This document shows, one piece after another, positions 23,601 through 37,900 of a stretch of DNA of 64,000 bases (position 1 is its first letter; each line of letters begins with the position of its first letter). The DNA is from Thuidium tamariscinum. Taxonomy: Eukaryota > Streptophyta > Bryopsida > Hypnales > Thuidiaceae. The notes beneath the pieces were generated by a model. The model had not been told where the DNA came from, ran no database searches, and saw only the letters and a program-made list of their open reading frames with translations. The translations under genes were made by a program, and so were the position numbers. Where the stretch lies: contig OX344758.2 in NCBI GenBank assembly GCA_947034885.2, positions 12,923,067 through 12,987,066 on the forward strand, read 5' to 3'.

Positions 23601-26526
23601 AAGAATCAAACCAGACCAGCCAGATGTAATAGGCTTCACTTGGTCACAGAATCAAGCAATTTAGGAAAGCAAAACAGCAGCGGCAAAAAAAGAGTCAAAC
23701 CCTGATTTGTTGAAAAGCAGTCCAATAAGCGTGATGAAGTGCACACGAAACCGTCGTTGCAATCGAGCAAGAGGGCACTCTGGATGAGACTCTGTGCTGG
23801 ACTTGTGGCTCTCAAACGCTTGCGCCATTTCAATATCAATAGCCACATCGTCATCGGGTGAATTCGACAGCTGAGTACTGTGGCGTTGATTCTGCGACTT
23901 AAAATACATAAATCAGATTTATGTATTTTAAAAAAATTCCACAAAAGGAAACCGCAACTCAAGAAATAGCGTTAAATCGTGTTCAGACTATGCATAAAGC
24001 TCCGCACCATATTTTGAAGGAACAATTAGTCATTCATTGTTGAACTGAGATATGAAAATCCTGAAGTACCCAGTCTACAAATTGTTGATTGTAGTTGCTC
24101 TCAGAACATATTGCTATCGTTCAGAAATGTGGTGATGCTTTCCTCTTTCTATTAATGCATTTGCTAACGTTCTTTAGGCATCCCAGATGATTTATTTCAA
24201 CACCCCGAGATGTGATGCCACCACTTGGGCACTTACAAGTTAAAGAAGTGTGTTTTCAAGGAAGAGCAACGAGTAAGTACCTTTTCAATCAGAAGCTTAG
24301 CATTTGCACGGGCAGTAGGAAAGGGAACATGCACGGCTAAACTATACAGATAGTGATATAAAGCCTGCAAGTTGTCCCCGGCATAGGTGGCCAGCACACC
24401 CAGCTGCAACAAGAAAATGGTATCCCATATAAGCTTTGATAAGGAAAATTTGGACAAGAAATTCGCAGACATACGAAGAGGTTTCGATCAAGGTGGATCT
24501 GAGGAATTGCACTAGATCACGAAACGAAATGCCTATGTTCCCACTGAGAAATTCATGCTGTCAGATAATACGAAAACCACCTGGGTTGGTATAAGAACCT
24601 GGTTATGAGGATTGCCACCAGCAGGCCACAGAGCGGAAGCTTGTCGGTAATAATTCGCTGCTACATACCAGTCGGGTGTTCTTCCTTCAACTACCAGGTG
24701 AAGCTCTTTATAGCGAGACAAATCTCCCAAATAGACGTAGCACCTGTGACAGACACACTGGCACCTTCTGAACCGTTTGTTGCTGCTGCTGCTAATCTCT
24801 GCAACTCCATTTCCAAACGACAGCCTCAGTAAAACAAAACACGAAAAATCAAAGCCTACAATCTCGAAGGAGTCCAGCAGGAGAATTCAAAAGACTGCTA
24901 GTTGCGGAGACAGACATATCATGGATCGTACGCTTTCCAAGTCTCCACACAACGACCGCACACCAACCGCGCGGAATGATTACAAGAAAATCTCGTTCAC
25001 ATCATAGCAGAGTTGACTGCTTTCTAGAAAATTCTCTCCACATCACCAACAGTAGAATTGCTTCTTGTATGATCAGCAGGTGAGGATAACGATGCACAGA
25101 TGTGCTACGACGGGGAAGCAATTAATTTCAATGAAGTTTTTGACATGCATCACTAAATGCAGCATCAATTACAACATACAAGTGACTCTCGCATCATTTA
25201 TTTGTGGAAGGTTTAACCCAAGAGAGTCGGCATCCACTGAGGGAATGATAACTATTTTCAACAGCTTACTGCGGTTGGCTACACGAATGCTGAAAAAAGA
25301 AAATTTGTCCACCGTCAGCGATGTGATGAACTCGGTCACACGGTGCTTCATGAATTTCGTGCAAGGTTCAGAATATGTACATGTAGAGTATAGCGATGGG
25401 AGCTTGAAAAATGAGTTTTATTCTACATCGTTATGAAATGCCGCAGAATCTTAAGACTAAATTCTTCAACAGCCATAGTTTATTCTGAAAGTAAAAAAAT
25501 ACTCCAGCTCTACATTCCCCCTCCTCCTAGGCTCTCTTAGGGGTTCAGACTCAAGCATTGATGGTTGTAGGAAGTCTCCATTCATTTCACACAAATTTAC
25601 ATTTGCTAATAATTTTAAACCTGGAGAATGCAGTCAAAGGCAGGAATAAAATACCAGTTCTGTTGCCGGGCGAAGAAAACTTTCCACCGAGTCCATGCTT
25701 AGCCCCGAGCTTGGCAATGAGCCCATGGTAGAACCCCGTCGCTTCATCAAGAAAACACTTGTACTGACCCCCGACACGTTCGAATTTCTGCTTTTCAACG
25801 GCTTTCTTCTTGTTAGGAACACTGGCAGCAGCCACAGCAGCCGCTTTCAGTTTCCCTAACCGAGACCGGAACTCCTGGATAAAACCGTAGTGAAGCTGCC
25901 AAAGTTGCTGCTCTATCGACTCCGAGCTCGAAACATTCTCCAAAATCATGCTCTCATAGCTCTCCCGAATGTTGGTCGTGAGAGCTCGCACGGCTCGATC
26001 GAACGGGCCCTTGCTGCGTCGCAACTCGACCAGCTTTCGCTCTTGCTCACAAATCTGGTAATGAAGGCGAGCATTAAACCTCAAGCCTAACAAAACACTC
26101 CAGCACGCGCACTATCCAAACCCTAAAGCATAAAACTACAAAAAAACATTCCTCTACAATTCTTCTTTCACCATTCTACTCTCGTTCATAACTTTCGCAA
26201 GCGAATGCGACAAGTACCCCTAATCAACGGTTTAGCAATTCGTTAACTCATTTTTTTCCCACTGAAAATCTGAGTAAGCAATCCAGCAGCAATACTATTT
26301 CCAACGTTCTGCTCTTGCACACAAATTCAGCAAGCGAATGCGAGCAGCGAACCCTGACGAAACACTCCAGCACTCCAAATCGTGAAACCGTTAACTCATT
26401 CTTCGCACAGAAAATCAAAGTAAGCAATTGATCGCGAAAGGATAGAAACGAAAAGAAAAGAATCACCTGATCGAGAGGAGCCTGAAGAAAAGATCCACGC
26501 TCCGATTCGTGGCTCCCGGCAGCCAT
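20633..26526 (-). CDS. SMG7: SMG7/EST1-like nonsense-mediated decay factor
   Basis: SMG7 proteins bind phosphorylated UPF1 through a 14-3-3-like TPR domain and promote decay of mRNAs with premature stops. Seven exons: 26526-26467, 26054-25655, 24795-24599, 24403-24281, 23891-23701, 23554-22539 and 22209-20633, in frame for 1187 residues. Recognised blocks include EQQLWQLHYGFIQEFRSRL, FLDEATGFYHGLIAKL, CHRCYVYLGDLSRYKEL, YYRQASALWPAGGNPHNQ and LATYAGDNLQALYHYLYSL, which is the EST1 TPR core over about 20-270. Exon 6 is the helical C-terminal part of the EST1 fold. Exon 7 is a low-complexity tail with basic clusters (RKRKH, KKQKL, KKRKH, KRPRLK). No PIN nuclease domain, so not SMG6. The exon 3 start (24795) is the least certain junction. 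A strong donor lies 3 nt after the stop. Confidence 0.87.
21408..21647 (-). repeat. 120-bp in-frame tandem duplication in SMG7 exon 7
   Basis: Units 21408-21527 and 21528-21647 are offset by exactly 120 bp, so each adds 40 residues without shifting the frame. Both encode a basic cluster followed by GSSP(D/E)SSKGY and HQSE. The serine-rich tail is otherwise weakly conserved in this family, so the duplication is probably tolerated. Confidence 0.85.
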
Positions 26527-27112
26527 TATTCTTCGGAAGATTCTTCTCCGGTTGAAGAAATCGTTGTTTTCAGCTGGGGCAAGGTGATTGTCCACATCAG
26601 TTACCACAAGAGAAGTAGACAGAATATTTTCAAACAGAATGGGAGTCTCGCAAATACTAGTCCGGAACTAACGGCATTGCAGAGAAGCGAAAATTTCGGC
26701 ACAGTCACAGCCGAAAACGAATTTGTAAGGGGAAGCTCTTGGACTGCCGGTAACTACGGTAACAACCGGTAACTACGGTTACCGGTATTGCCAACGGCTG
26801 CCTTGCCCTCGAGGAGGACTTCCTTATCCCCCTATGAAGATACAATGTTTGTTTGTTTGGATGTTTGTTACGATGAGATCTCCCAGACCGTAAGTCCCCC
26901 AAGTGCATGTTTGGTACCGTTGGAAAGCCCTCTGCGAGGAGGGGTGCATGGGCTTTGATTCATAGTGTTACAACCTACGGCATGAAAGTTATTGAATTTT
27001 GAAGTTTTTATACATTAAAAAAACTAGACCGTGGCAATGGCACGGGCCACCCTAGTGTGCATTGACGATGAGTTGGATTCAATGATAAGGTAGAGGCACC
27101 AGTAGCCGATCA
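26527..27112. other. SMG7 5' flank and intergenic DNA
   Basis: This probably holds the SMG7 promoter and leader. A repeated palindromic block of GGTAACTACGGT / ACCGGTAACTACGGTTACCGG lies at 26748-26785 and can fold back. An open frame upstream of the start is in frame but has no ATG. No other gene. Confidence 0.5.
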
Positions 27113-27910
27113 TTAACCCCTAAATGTCCAAGCCTTTTCAAGTGTGTTTTGACTATGGGCTTGTAGCCATCTCTAATGAAGCAAGTTGATTTTTTTTCAA
27201 AATCTAACTATACAGGTGTTTTAAGAGTTTGTTTATCATCAAGTACACAAATTTCGAGTGCAAAATTACATAGGAGTTGTGAGATTATAATGAGAGAAGA
27301 GTACATTTTCTATATTTAGTATGCTGCCTTCTCCCACAATGTTTCCCAAATTTGCATATAAATTTTTGGGGGGATTGGAGGTAACATAAACAACTCCGTA
27401 GAGTGTTAGCGCACTAAAATACACTTCTAAAAAACTTGGTTTCACATGAAAAGCTATTAAACTCATTACACAATCCACTTTGCAATTGCTAAAATGCAAT
27501 TATTTTTTATAAGTAGAAATTGCAAATAGCTCCAAATCAATAGTTGTATGTTAAAAAATTTCAATGGTGAATATCAAGAAAACACTTTACACTTTCTATT
27601 GGAACCATTCTTGAAGCAAATTGATATGTACAATTTCTTAGATCTCAAATCAAGTGAAATTGCTAAATGCGAGGAAATGAAGTAAAATTGGCAAGCTTTC
27701 TTCTTCACTTTTGGTACATGCCTGCCTTTGAAGACCTCTCAATAATCAAATATGTACTTTTTTCAATAAAAAATGAAAGTTTTCAATAATTAACCCTTAA
27801 AATTGCCCAAATCTTTTTTTAAATGGTCAAAGGAATTTAACTACCCGTTCAAAAATGGGCCTCAAATTTCAGATCGACCATATATGGTCAACTAGGCAAT
27901 TAGGGGTTAA
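27113..27910. mobile_element. TTAA-flanked element (family B), copy 2
   Basis: It begins TTAACCCCTAAATGTCCAAG and ends with ...AATTAGGGGTTAA; both ends include TTAA. It is 798 bp, non-coding and AT-rich. The left end matches the copies at 54803 and 55442 more than the copy at 16408, which suggests at least two subfamilies (CCTAAATG and CCTAAAGG). Confidence 0.7.
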
Positions 27911-28916
27911 AGCAATTTTGGAGCAGATCCTGAGCAATATAAGGTGGTGGAATTTTTTCCATAGCAAGAAGATAGAAAATATGGGGATAGAAAAATTTCA
28001 TATCCAAAATTAGAATTACTTTGAATTTCGGGAGTCAAAAAGTACTCTTGACAAATAACCAATGTCATTACTTCCTCCACATTTTTTGCTGCTCATCACT
28101 TCCTACTTTCTTACTCACTATATTGGGACATGTGTCACAATTTTATTAGTCTCTATCTTGAAAAAGACAAAAAGAACATATTCCAAGCTTGAATTGTAGC
28201 CCAAGGTTGGAAATAGCACCCCCTATGGATTGGATACTAGACATGGTTGGCAAGTGGTATCGCTACCTTATATGGCACTTCCAATTCAAATCATCATTGC
28301 TTCTCTGACATGTGTCAAAAACTACAAATTGATCATGTATTCTATCGTGTTGGATTTGAACATATTACCCTAGAAGAGCCTAAAAGCCCTTTACATGGCC
28401 TTATAGTATATTATAAATATGGTTGTATTTGATTACAAAACATTGACTAAGTACTTTTCAATACAAAATATATTACTACTCATGATAGTAAATAAGTAAC
28501 AATGTATGACAATTCATATATTCAATCACAAATGGAGAATTATAATGCTAAGTATGGGTCATATAGAAAAATTCCAAAGTCCTTTCTAGGGATAAAGTTC
28601 AAATTCAAATGACATTGAAATGGAAGATGCTAATTATTCAATTGTCAATGTATAGATGAATTTCATCCCATATTTTAGTACATAATTTGTATTCTAGTAA
28701 TCAAATGCAAGACAATTTGTATGATTTTTTTCAAATATGTAAAGAATAATGCCAAGATATTGTTGAGGACAAAAGTGTTTGATGAATGACTTTTTGGAGC
28801 ATTATAAAAACAAAGAATTCATGAAATTGTGGTATTACAATTACTACATTTTACTAAGTTTAATTAGTAGCTATCCTATAGCATTAGTTCACTTTTGAAT
28901 AAGAATGCCAATAACC

Positions 28917-29000
28917 TTAACCCCTAAAGGACCAAGCTGCGTTTTTTGGCAATATAGCGATTTTAGGCAGCTCACTACAAATGAAAATAGTAACTACATT
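28917..29000 (+). mobile_element. TTAA family (B), isolated left end
   Basis: TTAACCCCTAAAGGACCAAG is identical over 20 bp to the left terminus of the copy at 16408, but I find no GGGGTTAA right end within the following 1.4 kb. It is either truncated or has a badly decayed right end. Confidence 0.6.
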
Positions 29001-32000
29001 TTTTGAAATTTTTTTAGGATGAGGGGACAAGGAGTGCCTTGCCATTACACCAATTTTTATTTCATTTGAATCTACCCATCAAAAGTTATAGGAAGAAATG
29101 TCATTTTCAATGGACGGGGGGCAGCACGGTCACGATAATTAACACTAGAGCAAAAATTGTAGTATCATGCCCAAAAGAGCTTGGGCAGGACCATGGGCAG
29201 GGCTTTGGACCAAGTTCAAGCCGGATTCTTCACTAACATTTTTTTGGTCCCACCCATTTGTGTCAGTGTCTAAAGAAGTGGTAGGAAGGGGTAGTTGATC
29301 CACGACTTCACTGAACTTTAGAATTTCACATATAAATACAAAAACAGACCAACACAACATAGACTAATGCAATGCTCAATTTAAAATTTTAAAATTTTAA
29401 AATAATAAATAATAATAAATTTTAAATTTTTAAATTTTAAATTGCAATCCAGCTTGAATACCAATGTTGCAAGTTGGATTGTTTTAGTTTTTTGGAAAAT
29501 AAATAAATAAATCATTTTTTAATTCAGCAGTTCTTCCACAGCATGTCCTTAGATGTAACAATATTTTCTCTTAATGGAGGAGGGGAGCATCATGCATGTG
29601 GAAATTAGTCTTGTATGTGGCAGGAAGAATATGTCAGTGGTCTTTCCATGGCCTAAACCCAATATCTCCAACTACCCTGTACTTCACCACCTTTGTTTCA
29701 AAACACAAATTGATCAAGGTTGTCAAAACTACTTATTTTTGACAATTTGAGTGTGTTTTTTTCCAACTTGTAGGCCTTCTTCTTATCTAGAACTCCAGCG
29801 TTCACTTTTTGAAGAAATTACTATCTGTGCAAGTTATAAATTGTTGAAAAAAAAAGCTTTGTATCAGAGTTTTTTCCAAACTAGTTTTGTATTGGAATAT
29901 TTTGGTACATGTTCCCCAATTTGAAATGTTTTGGAATTTTCTGAAAATGTTTCCAACTTTGTCATGAAAAGCAAGCAAAAAAAGTTCAAGTAAAAAAGTG
30001 AAATCATCTTGTGCAAAAGCCTCCCTGAAATAGAACTGCCCGAAATTTGGATGCCACTAAAAAACATCTTCTTCTACTTCAAACACTATACTCTTATAAT
30101 TTGTGTGATCAAAACCTCCTATTTTTTTACTACAGCATAATGAAGTAGTCTAATACTAGATTTTACGGTAAAATGCATCAAATTTTCATTCATTAGTTTA
30201 GGGGGACCTTGCCATCAAAACCACCCATTTTGATTGTTTTTCGGTGAAGCACTGTCAAAGCACTTTAGGAGTTATGAATAAAACACATTTGGCTATAAAT
30301 TTAATTGCATTTATACGTCCATGTAATTAAGCAACAATCCATTATACAATGACAAATCTGCATACTACACATCAATAAGAGTGGATGAAACATGAAAATA
30401 ATATGATGAAGTGTAAATTTTCATCCAAAGATGTGCTCACTCATCAAACCGATAATCCCAAGATTTTGTAGCAATAAAACCATTTCATTTACCAAAAAGG
30501 GATAAATATATTACGAAATGCTCCCTACTAATTTTTTTAATATTTTTTTTGAAAAAATTGTCACTATTAGAAAAAATCTAAATACTTGATTTGAAGCCTA
30601 ATCCATAATTTGAAATTCACATTATACTTTCTTTTACAATGTGCCCAAAAGAGGTATACCAAACCTCACCCTACCCCACCACCAAAATTTCTTGGCTCTT
30701 GATTAAAAACAAAAAATAAGTTGAAATCCCCTTTAATGTCATTGATTTAATACTACATTCATATTGATTACTTAATACTAAATATATATGAGATACAAAA
30801 TATGGAAGACATATTGAATATTGAATATGTGTTGAATATTAAATATATAATAAATACATTGATATAACCCATATTGTTTGGTGAACAAACTGCTCATCAA
30901 AAATACAAGTATGCGTGGGGGTTGTGTTAACAAAATAAAAAATTTGGGTACGTGGGGTGATAAATTAAAGGATAGCCTCACTAAGTTAACATTGAGTTAC
31001 TGCCACTTTTCAATACATTGCCTCACACAATGTACTAAACAATGTACTAAAAAATGGCAATGACTGCCATTCCATTTCAATCACATTACTATTAGTGTGT
31101 CCCAAAAACTTGCATACAAATGTAATAACTAGTCTAATAAGTGTGAAATGTATTCTAGACCATGTTTCGTGACTCTACAAATCTGAGTCTTGAAAGAAAA
31201 CAAAACATTTCAAAACTTAATACCTTGTCATAGTTCCAAACCTTGAGAACAATACACATGAAGTTGCATGTGACATGGCATTATACTTTACTACAATGCC
31301 AAGTCAATACTAATAGGAGCCCCTATTTTTTTTTATGTTAGCAACAAACAAGAATGTTTTTTAGAGCAAAAGATGGGCATTAAAAGGGATTTGAGAGCAA
31401 TGGGAGACTACAAGTTTTTTTGAGTTCCTAAATTGTAAATATTGTATAAATACAAACACATAATTATATGGTATCAAAATATAGATAGAGTATTAGAATA
31501 TGGATTCGGATTCGGATATCCCATATTGATTGTCACGTTAACCTTCTATAGGAAATTACAAGTAGGGGCGGGGGAGTAAAGATTTAATTTTTAATAAATA
31601 TATTCTTTAAAAAAACAGAGGGGAAGAGGGGTGTAGTTTAAATTTTTTTTAAATTAATTATTCAAAATTTTAAGTGTACAATGACAATGTCACTATGCAC
31701 TTCGAGTAACTGCCTACTATATAACAATGATTGTTGCACTAGAAAGAACTTGTGTTTTTTAGGACAAGCCCTTGAACATGGATGGATGTTTAATTTAGTC
31801 AAACATTAAACATCTCCACTATGGATGTCTAAGAAAATTTGTTAAGATTGGCATGGCTAAAATATGAGAAAATTTGAGAGTGAGATCTTTGCAAACACGC
31901 TCAAAGAATGTACCAAAAGTTTGCTATAAGTTTGCTGCATTACTTCCATGAACCAAGCAAGTAGGTAGTGCTACATAGGATTTTAAAACTTGACTTGGCA

Positions 32001-32171
32001 ATGACATGGTAGTTGATGTAGTACCTAATTTCATAACATCTCAAAGGATAAGTACTATTTTCAATGACATCAACATGGATGTCACAAAAAAATTTCATAT
32101 TGTTTCTAGCAACATCAATAGAAATGAGTAGAAGGATTTACCAATTGTGTTTTTCAACATCAACATTAGAT
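29001..32171. other. intergenic, AT-rich, no gene
   Basis: It contains an AT-only inverted repeat at 29373-29444 (CAATTTAAAATTTTAAAATT mirrored by AAATTTTAAATTG) and TATTGAATATTGAATATG-type tandem words near 30810-30860. Short open frames have no family resemblance. No tRNA or other RNA gene was recognised. Confidence 0.5.
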
Positions 32172-32415
32172 GTTTTTTTAGGGATTAGAAGACTGTTGTA
32201 GGCTCGTTCCCAATGCTGAGAACAGTCAGAATAAAAAAAAAATAATAATAATAATAATTTTATTCTAAAAAAATTATTTTTATCTTTAATTAAAAAATTT
32301 TAATTATTATAATCTGATGTGGTAGTTTCTCAGCCACGTAAGATCGTGGATGTAGCAGAGTTCTCCAACGTTCCCACAGTCGGGAACTTGTAGTCTTCTA
32401 ACTAGTAGAAAAAAC
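32172..32415. mobile_element. inverted-repeat element family F, AATAAT-rich copy
   Basis: The left part, with GAAGACTGTTGTAGGCTCGT and GTTCCCAATG, is mirrored by GTTCCCACAGTCGGGAAC and GTAGTCTTC on the right. The middle has a (AAT)n run and then TGATGTGGTAG and CAGCCACGTAAGATCG, which match the copy at 60185-60475. Non-coding DNA element. Confidence 0.65.
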
Positions 32416-33814
32416 TTCTAATGAATTAGATGTTTAGACATTTTTTGAAATGTGCTCAAATATTTACCATATACAATATATCATATAAAAAATCCATATA
32501 CAATACAAAATACATTGTATATAATATAAAATACATCATATACAATATGCCATACATTCTATATCATATATCATACTATATTGTATATAATATGCTATAA
32601 ACCATACTTGGTATTTATGTCATATAGCTTGAAAAGCCACTTTTTGTGAGTATATTTATATAAGAAGATAATCTTATATTTAGATAAGTGGGGTGTTGAG
32701 AGTAATGACAAACCATACAGAATATATTTGGTTCATTGGGCCTTGAATTTTGTTTATTTGAACATCTTAGTAGACATTGCAAAAAACATCTCAGGCGGCA
32801 TCTGAGCTAATATTTAAAAATAATGTTAGAATTTTCAGAAGGCATCAAAGTGTACTAATGTGGCATGCCACATCAATTGTCATTTTTTTTCCTTGAAAAA
32901 TTTGCTATGAAGCTACCCTTCTCTTATTATTTCATATTTGTTTAGCATTTTACTTTAGTTCCTAGTTACTTCTAGAGGACTCAAAATAAAATAATTGGAG
33001 TCAGAACATAGTAAGTTCATGTTTTTGGGGATGCTCTCGAGAACACACTTATGTTTTTTTTTATGTTTGCCAACTTGTCACATAAGACATGGACTTATAT
33101 TATTTGAGACATCTACTTGTTTTCAGAGACATCCAACTAAATTTTATGTCTCATAGCCACAATTTCATCTCATTTGAAGGGGTTTGAGGGCAATAAAAGC
33201 CCATTTCAAGGCTGTTCTCCAACCTATTCCTAGTATTGTCAAAAAATTGCAAACCAACCCTATTGGCTGAATTTTTTGAATTTCTTAAAAAACACTTTAA
33301 AAGTTTTCTTTTTGAAAAATTTTGAAATGTTTATGAAACCTAGAATTGAATTTTTTTCCCCAAAACAACTATTTCAAAAATAATTAAAATCAAAAAAATG
33401 TAACGTGGTAGTGTCTTGACCACAAATCATATTGCTAATGTAGTATGTTCCTACATGTATTCATATTGATAGCATATTCATACCCGTACTCATATCCGGA
33501 TCCGGATTAAATCTCAAAAATCAACGGCTTGTAAATTTCTCAGAAATCAACAACATTTTGGAAGGGAGTTATTTTTTTCGAAAAGAAATCAATGGCCTCT
33601 TTTGGGACTATAGTAACCAATCAAGACAAATCAAATCAACAAGTCGCATTAACAAGTCAAATCACAATCCATAATCCTTCTCAATCCAACCTCTGATTCA
33701 TCTAAAAGTTACATATTTTCGAACATTCTTTATAAAAGAAAATTAGGTTAGTAATAGTACTTCAATGCACATCAAGAATAGAAATCTAATATAGGTTTCC
33801 AATTGTTGGTCTTG
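32416..33814. other. intergenic, TATAC-rich low-complexity tract
   Basis: Between about 32460 and 32610 the sequence is a degenerate array of CATATACAATATA-like words. The remainder up to 33814 shows nothing recognisable apart from a fragment near 33180-33230 that resembles family F ends. Confidence 0.45.
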
Positions 33815-34450
33815 ATCCTTAACACTTGAACACTATCGAAGACATTTGGCATCCTTTGAATGACATAGAATCTTTCCTTCTAGGATAGAAGTACAACTTT
33901 TCATCTTTGATATTACAGGTGCAAAGGGAAGATATTCTACAATTCTTTAACTTCAAATGAATATGTTTGGTATTATCAAAGTAGATGATGTCACACGATG
34001 TCAAAATGCATAATTTCCATGGCCACCGATCTATCTTTCAAGGGTTAAAGAATGTTGTCACCATTTCTCAACTGATGAATGACCAAGACTCTTTCTATGT
34101 AGTTTGCACCTAACCCTTGAACAACACCACAGACATTCAACGTCCGTTGAATGACAAAGAAATCTTTCCTTCTAGGATAGAAATGCAACTTTTCATCCTC
34201 GGTATTGGGGGTGGAAAGAGAAGATCTTCTACAATACTTTAACTTTTTCAAAGTAGGTAATGTCACACGATATCAAAATGCATGGTTTCCGCAGCCACCG
34301 GTCCATCCTTCAAGGGTTAAGTGCAAACAGGGGAGATCATGCATAATAGTTTCACCTCCAATGAGCACTTTTTTTTTTTTAAAGATAATGTCATACATTA
34401 TCACAAGGGAAGATTTCCAAGATCAGCACCCAGGTGTTCAAGGGTTAATG
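33815..34450. repeat. tandem repeat, unit about 280 bp, 2.5 copies
   Basis: Unit 1 (33815-34048) and unit 2 (34107-34320) both read through TTTCCTTCTAGGATAGAA, CAACTTTTCATC, GAAGAT(A/C)TTCTACAAT, GTCACACGAT and end TTCAAGGGTTAA; a third partial unit ends CAAGGGTTAA near 34446. A poly-T run interrupts the third. It lies about 500 bp beyond the NLE1 stop codon. It is non-coding; open frames inside it are broken between units. Confidence 0.8.
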
Positions 34451-34941
34451 CCCTTGAAAGCTCAATCACAGGAGTACAAGAAAAGCGGGAGAGAGAGAGG
34501 CTCATATAAAAAAAGATACCATAACCAAAGAAGGTGCTCCAAATATTGCCCCCTTGGTTTGTTTTTTCCTACTTTTTTTTCTAAAACACAGATTGAACTT
34601 GATGATCGGCTCTCCTCGAAAGTAGGTGTAATTCTGAAAAACCTACCTATTGAAGACTCACTCTAGCATCTAGTCTTGAAGTCCCACTAGTATGTCCCTC
34701 GCTAATACGTCACATAACACTCGAGACTCCAACCTCTCAAGCATTATCTACTCAATATTGAAAAGAAAGCGGGCCGTAATTGAATTGAATTACAACTGGA
34801 TATTAAATCTATGGATGGGCTATTCATTCACTTAAAGCTGGCTTCAAACGAAGTAACTGTGTATCAGGCCTCTAGCTTTCCAAGGAAACAACTGCAAGTA
34901 CAACTAACTCAAAGCAATAGTAAGAGTACCCATATGGAAGT

Positions 34942-37900
34942 TTAGCTCATCCACAACTTCAGAACACGGTCCCTGCCTCCGGAGGCGACCTTTTCACCAT
35001 CAGCACTCCAGTCCACAGCAAAGACCTGAAAGCCAATTCATTGTCATTCATACCAGCACATGAAAATGATTCTGATCACAGCTCTTCACGCAACTTGTTC
35101 CATTAATGCAAGAATTTATATTTTTTAAAGTTTTCCTCCCTCAGTTTGGTTAGACACTTTAACTAAACTGAACATATTAATTTAGTCGTATTCAAACAGC
35201 AATAATCCAGTTGAATATTGATATTTGGTATAAATCAAATGCAAAAAATGAATGCTACAATTGAGTTTGACCAAGGCGCATCCAGTTTTTGAATGCAAGA
35301 GACCTTCAGGGGTTTAAAAACATGTGTTATCTCCGGACTATCTTAAATACGTCAAACCCTCAGATTGATGTGCCTCACAAATGCACATAATTCCAGATTA
35401 GAGCAAGTTAATGTTATTAATGTGAAGCATAGTAATTGAAATAAGAGTAGTAACAGTTTTAGATGCCAAATACCAAAATTTATTCTCTTTGGAAAATGTA
35501 CCTCATCAGCATGGCCCGGAAGATCTTCTCGTAGCTTCTGTGTCCTCATATCCCACATCTGCAAAAACATGAAAAGCCTTCAAACTTCCGCTAAACTACT
35601 AATTCTGAAGTCATACTCTAAAATAGATGAAATAGTAATGCAAAAGCAAGATAATTAGGAGTTCGTAATAGTGTGTATCCTTCAACTCCTTGATGCCTAA
35701 ACTGTTAATAGGAATTCCAAATTGGAAGCCATGACCATTAATTTCAAAGCATTTTCTTACTCCTCAAAATGTAGAGCAAGTTTTTCTTTCAGTTGGAATG
35801 TTTTTTAACCTCCTTCGATTCCATGAATCATTTAGGAAAGTAACATCCTTCTGTTTTAGAAAATTACTAGTACCAGCAATAACTATCAAACACGTTTCTA
35901 CAGATGAAAGTGTACCATATGATCCATTCTTTATATTGAAACATATTGCTACCTTCCTCGTAGATTCCTAAACAATCCATTTCAACTCCTAGAGCTGCTA
36001 CTTTAAGTCATTTGGGCATTTACTATATAACTTAAGAGCCATACACAAAACTGATGTAGGTCAGGTGTGCACCTTCATTGTCGAATCTTTGCTCCCACTG
36101 ACTAACAGCCTGCTGTCAGCAGACCAACTGTTGCATACCACTCAAAAAGATTAGAGACCCGAGCATAATGAGCTGCCAAACTGAGCTTCAGCTATAAATT
36201 CAGGTTGTGACAGGCAAAGGGGCCAAGTTCTTTCCCAAAATCTACAGGCACAACGGGATGGCTTAAAATGTTCATTTTAATTGAAAAGGGTCAAATTGTT
36301 TATCACCAATATCAGAAAACAACATTGTGCGCATTCTTCAATAAAGAAATAAGATTGAACAACAAAAGCATCTGCATGACCTACGCAAAACTTGAAAAAA
36401 AGCATGAGGTTCAATTTGGATTTTTCTTAATACTTGGGGAGTTAATCTAGATCATGGTCAATGAATTGACTGAAACTACAAATTTGCACGTCAAAAACTA
36501 CAAACTTCGTTGGTCCAGGAAGATCGAGAACCCAGCTGACCTGATTTGATAGACAGGACCCACATGGCCGCGGAATGTGGCAATGAATTTTCCCGAATAT
36601 CCATCCCAGAGCTTGACAGACTTGTCGAATGAAGCACTAGCAATCCAGCGTCCATCAGGAGAGAAATACACATGGTTGACCAACTGCGCAATAGACCTTT
36701 CCAGTCAGAGGTGAAACACTGATTTCAAGAGGATACAACTATGATTCTACTTTCAGGACAGAGGACACTAGAGCTCTTCCATCGACAAAAATTACAATCA
36801 ACAGGGTTTTCAGTAAAATTAGACTTTTTCAGGAACTTCAGATAATAGCGTACAGAGAAACTTGCCCATGATTCAAGTAGAGGTTTCCCTATAGTCACAA
36901 TGATCATACACAGGCCTTTCGATATACTGTGTACAGGCCTCCTCGTCATCATTGTGACTTTAAGGAGACCTACAATGGGTCCAATTCTCTTTATGGTGAT
37001 ATCTACAAATTCCTGAAATCCTCTATGTTTAAAATAAAACTACATACAAAAATGCCACTTCCCATCAGTGATTTTCCAAGGTATCAGAGGCAAGGGCCAC
37101 ATCATTACCTGCTGGTGGCCTGTCATTCTGGATTTGGGTTGTTTGCTGGTTCCTGGCTCCCACAGAAACATAGTGAAGTCGTCTGATCCTGAAACCAAAC
37201 GCTCTTGGGAATCACGTTTCGCTGCCTTGTATCGAACCAATGCTGCCTAAAATGAACCCAGTGTCAAAAGAATGTTCCAGACCACCTGCACGAGAATGCT
37301 GTAGACACAATTTCCACCAGGAGTTCATACAAATCTGAACTCTAATAAGCTGTGTAAAAGCTTCCAATCAAAATATGGTACAAACGCCAAGCAGAGGCTG
37401 AACAAGACATACCTTTGGTCACTCTGAAATCCTATGACTGGAAAAAAAACCGAGTCACTGGTGATGACTTAGAGAGTTACCTCTTTCATCTCTTCAGCGG
37501 AATTATACTGTTTTCCAGTGTGATCAAATGCTCCAGTTCGCAATACGTACTCCGTGCTCAGTGCCAATGTGTTAACCCAATGACCGTGCCCCTGACTCAA
37601 CGAAAGTACAACAAAATGAAACATTCAGAATAAACTCTCCAATTAAATATAGCATTCACCCCCAAGTGCTAGAATTCACCATTTCCACAAACAGCACCGT
37701 CAGTCCATCACCAATTTCACTCGTATGCATTGCTAGAACAATCTCATCTAGATGTGCTCCATGCAGTCATAATCAGATAATAATTTCTCACAACCTCAAG
37801 GACTGATACAGTCTATTTGTATTCCACCATCGCATCTAAAGATAAACATACCTTCAGCTCCCGAATAAGCTTCCCTTGTGTCGTCTCCCAAACCTTTATA

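Noticed and set aside
32172-32415. Possible microRNA precursor
   Set aside because: The inverted ends are better explained as transposon termini because related elements with the same ends occur at 60181.
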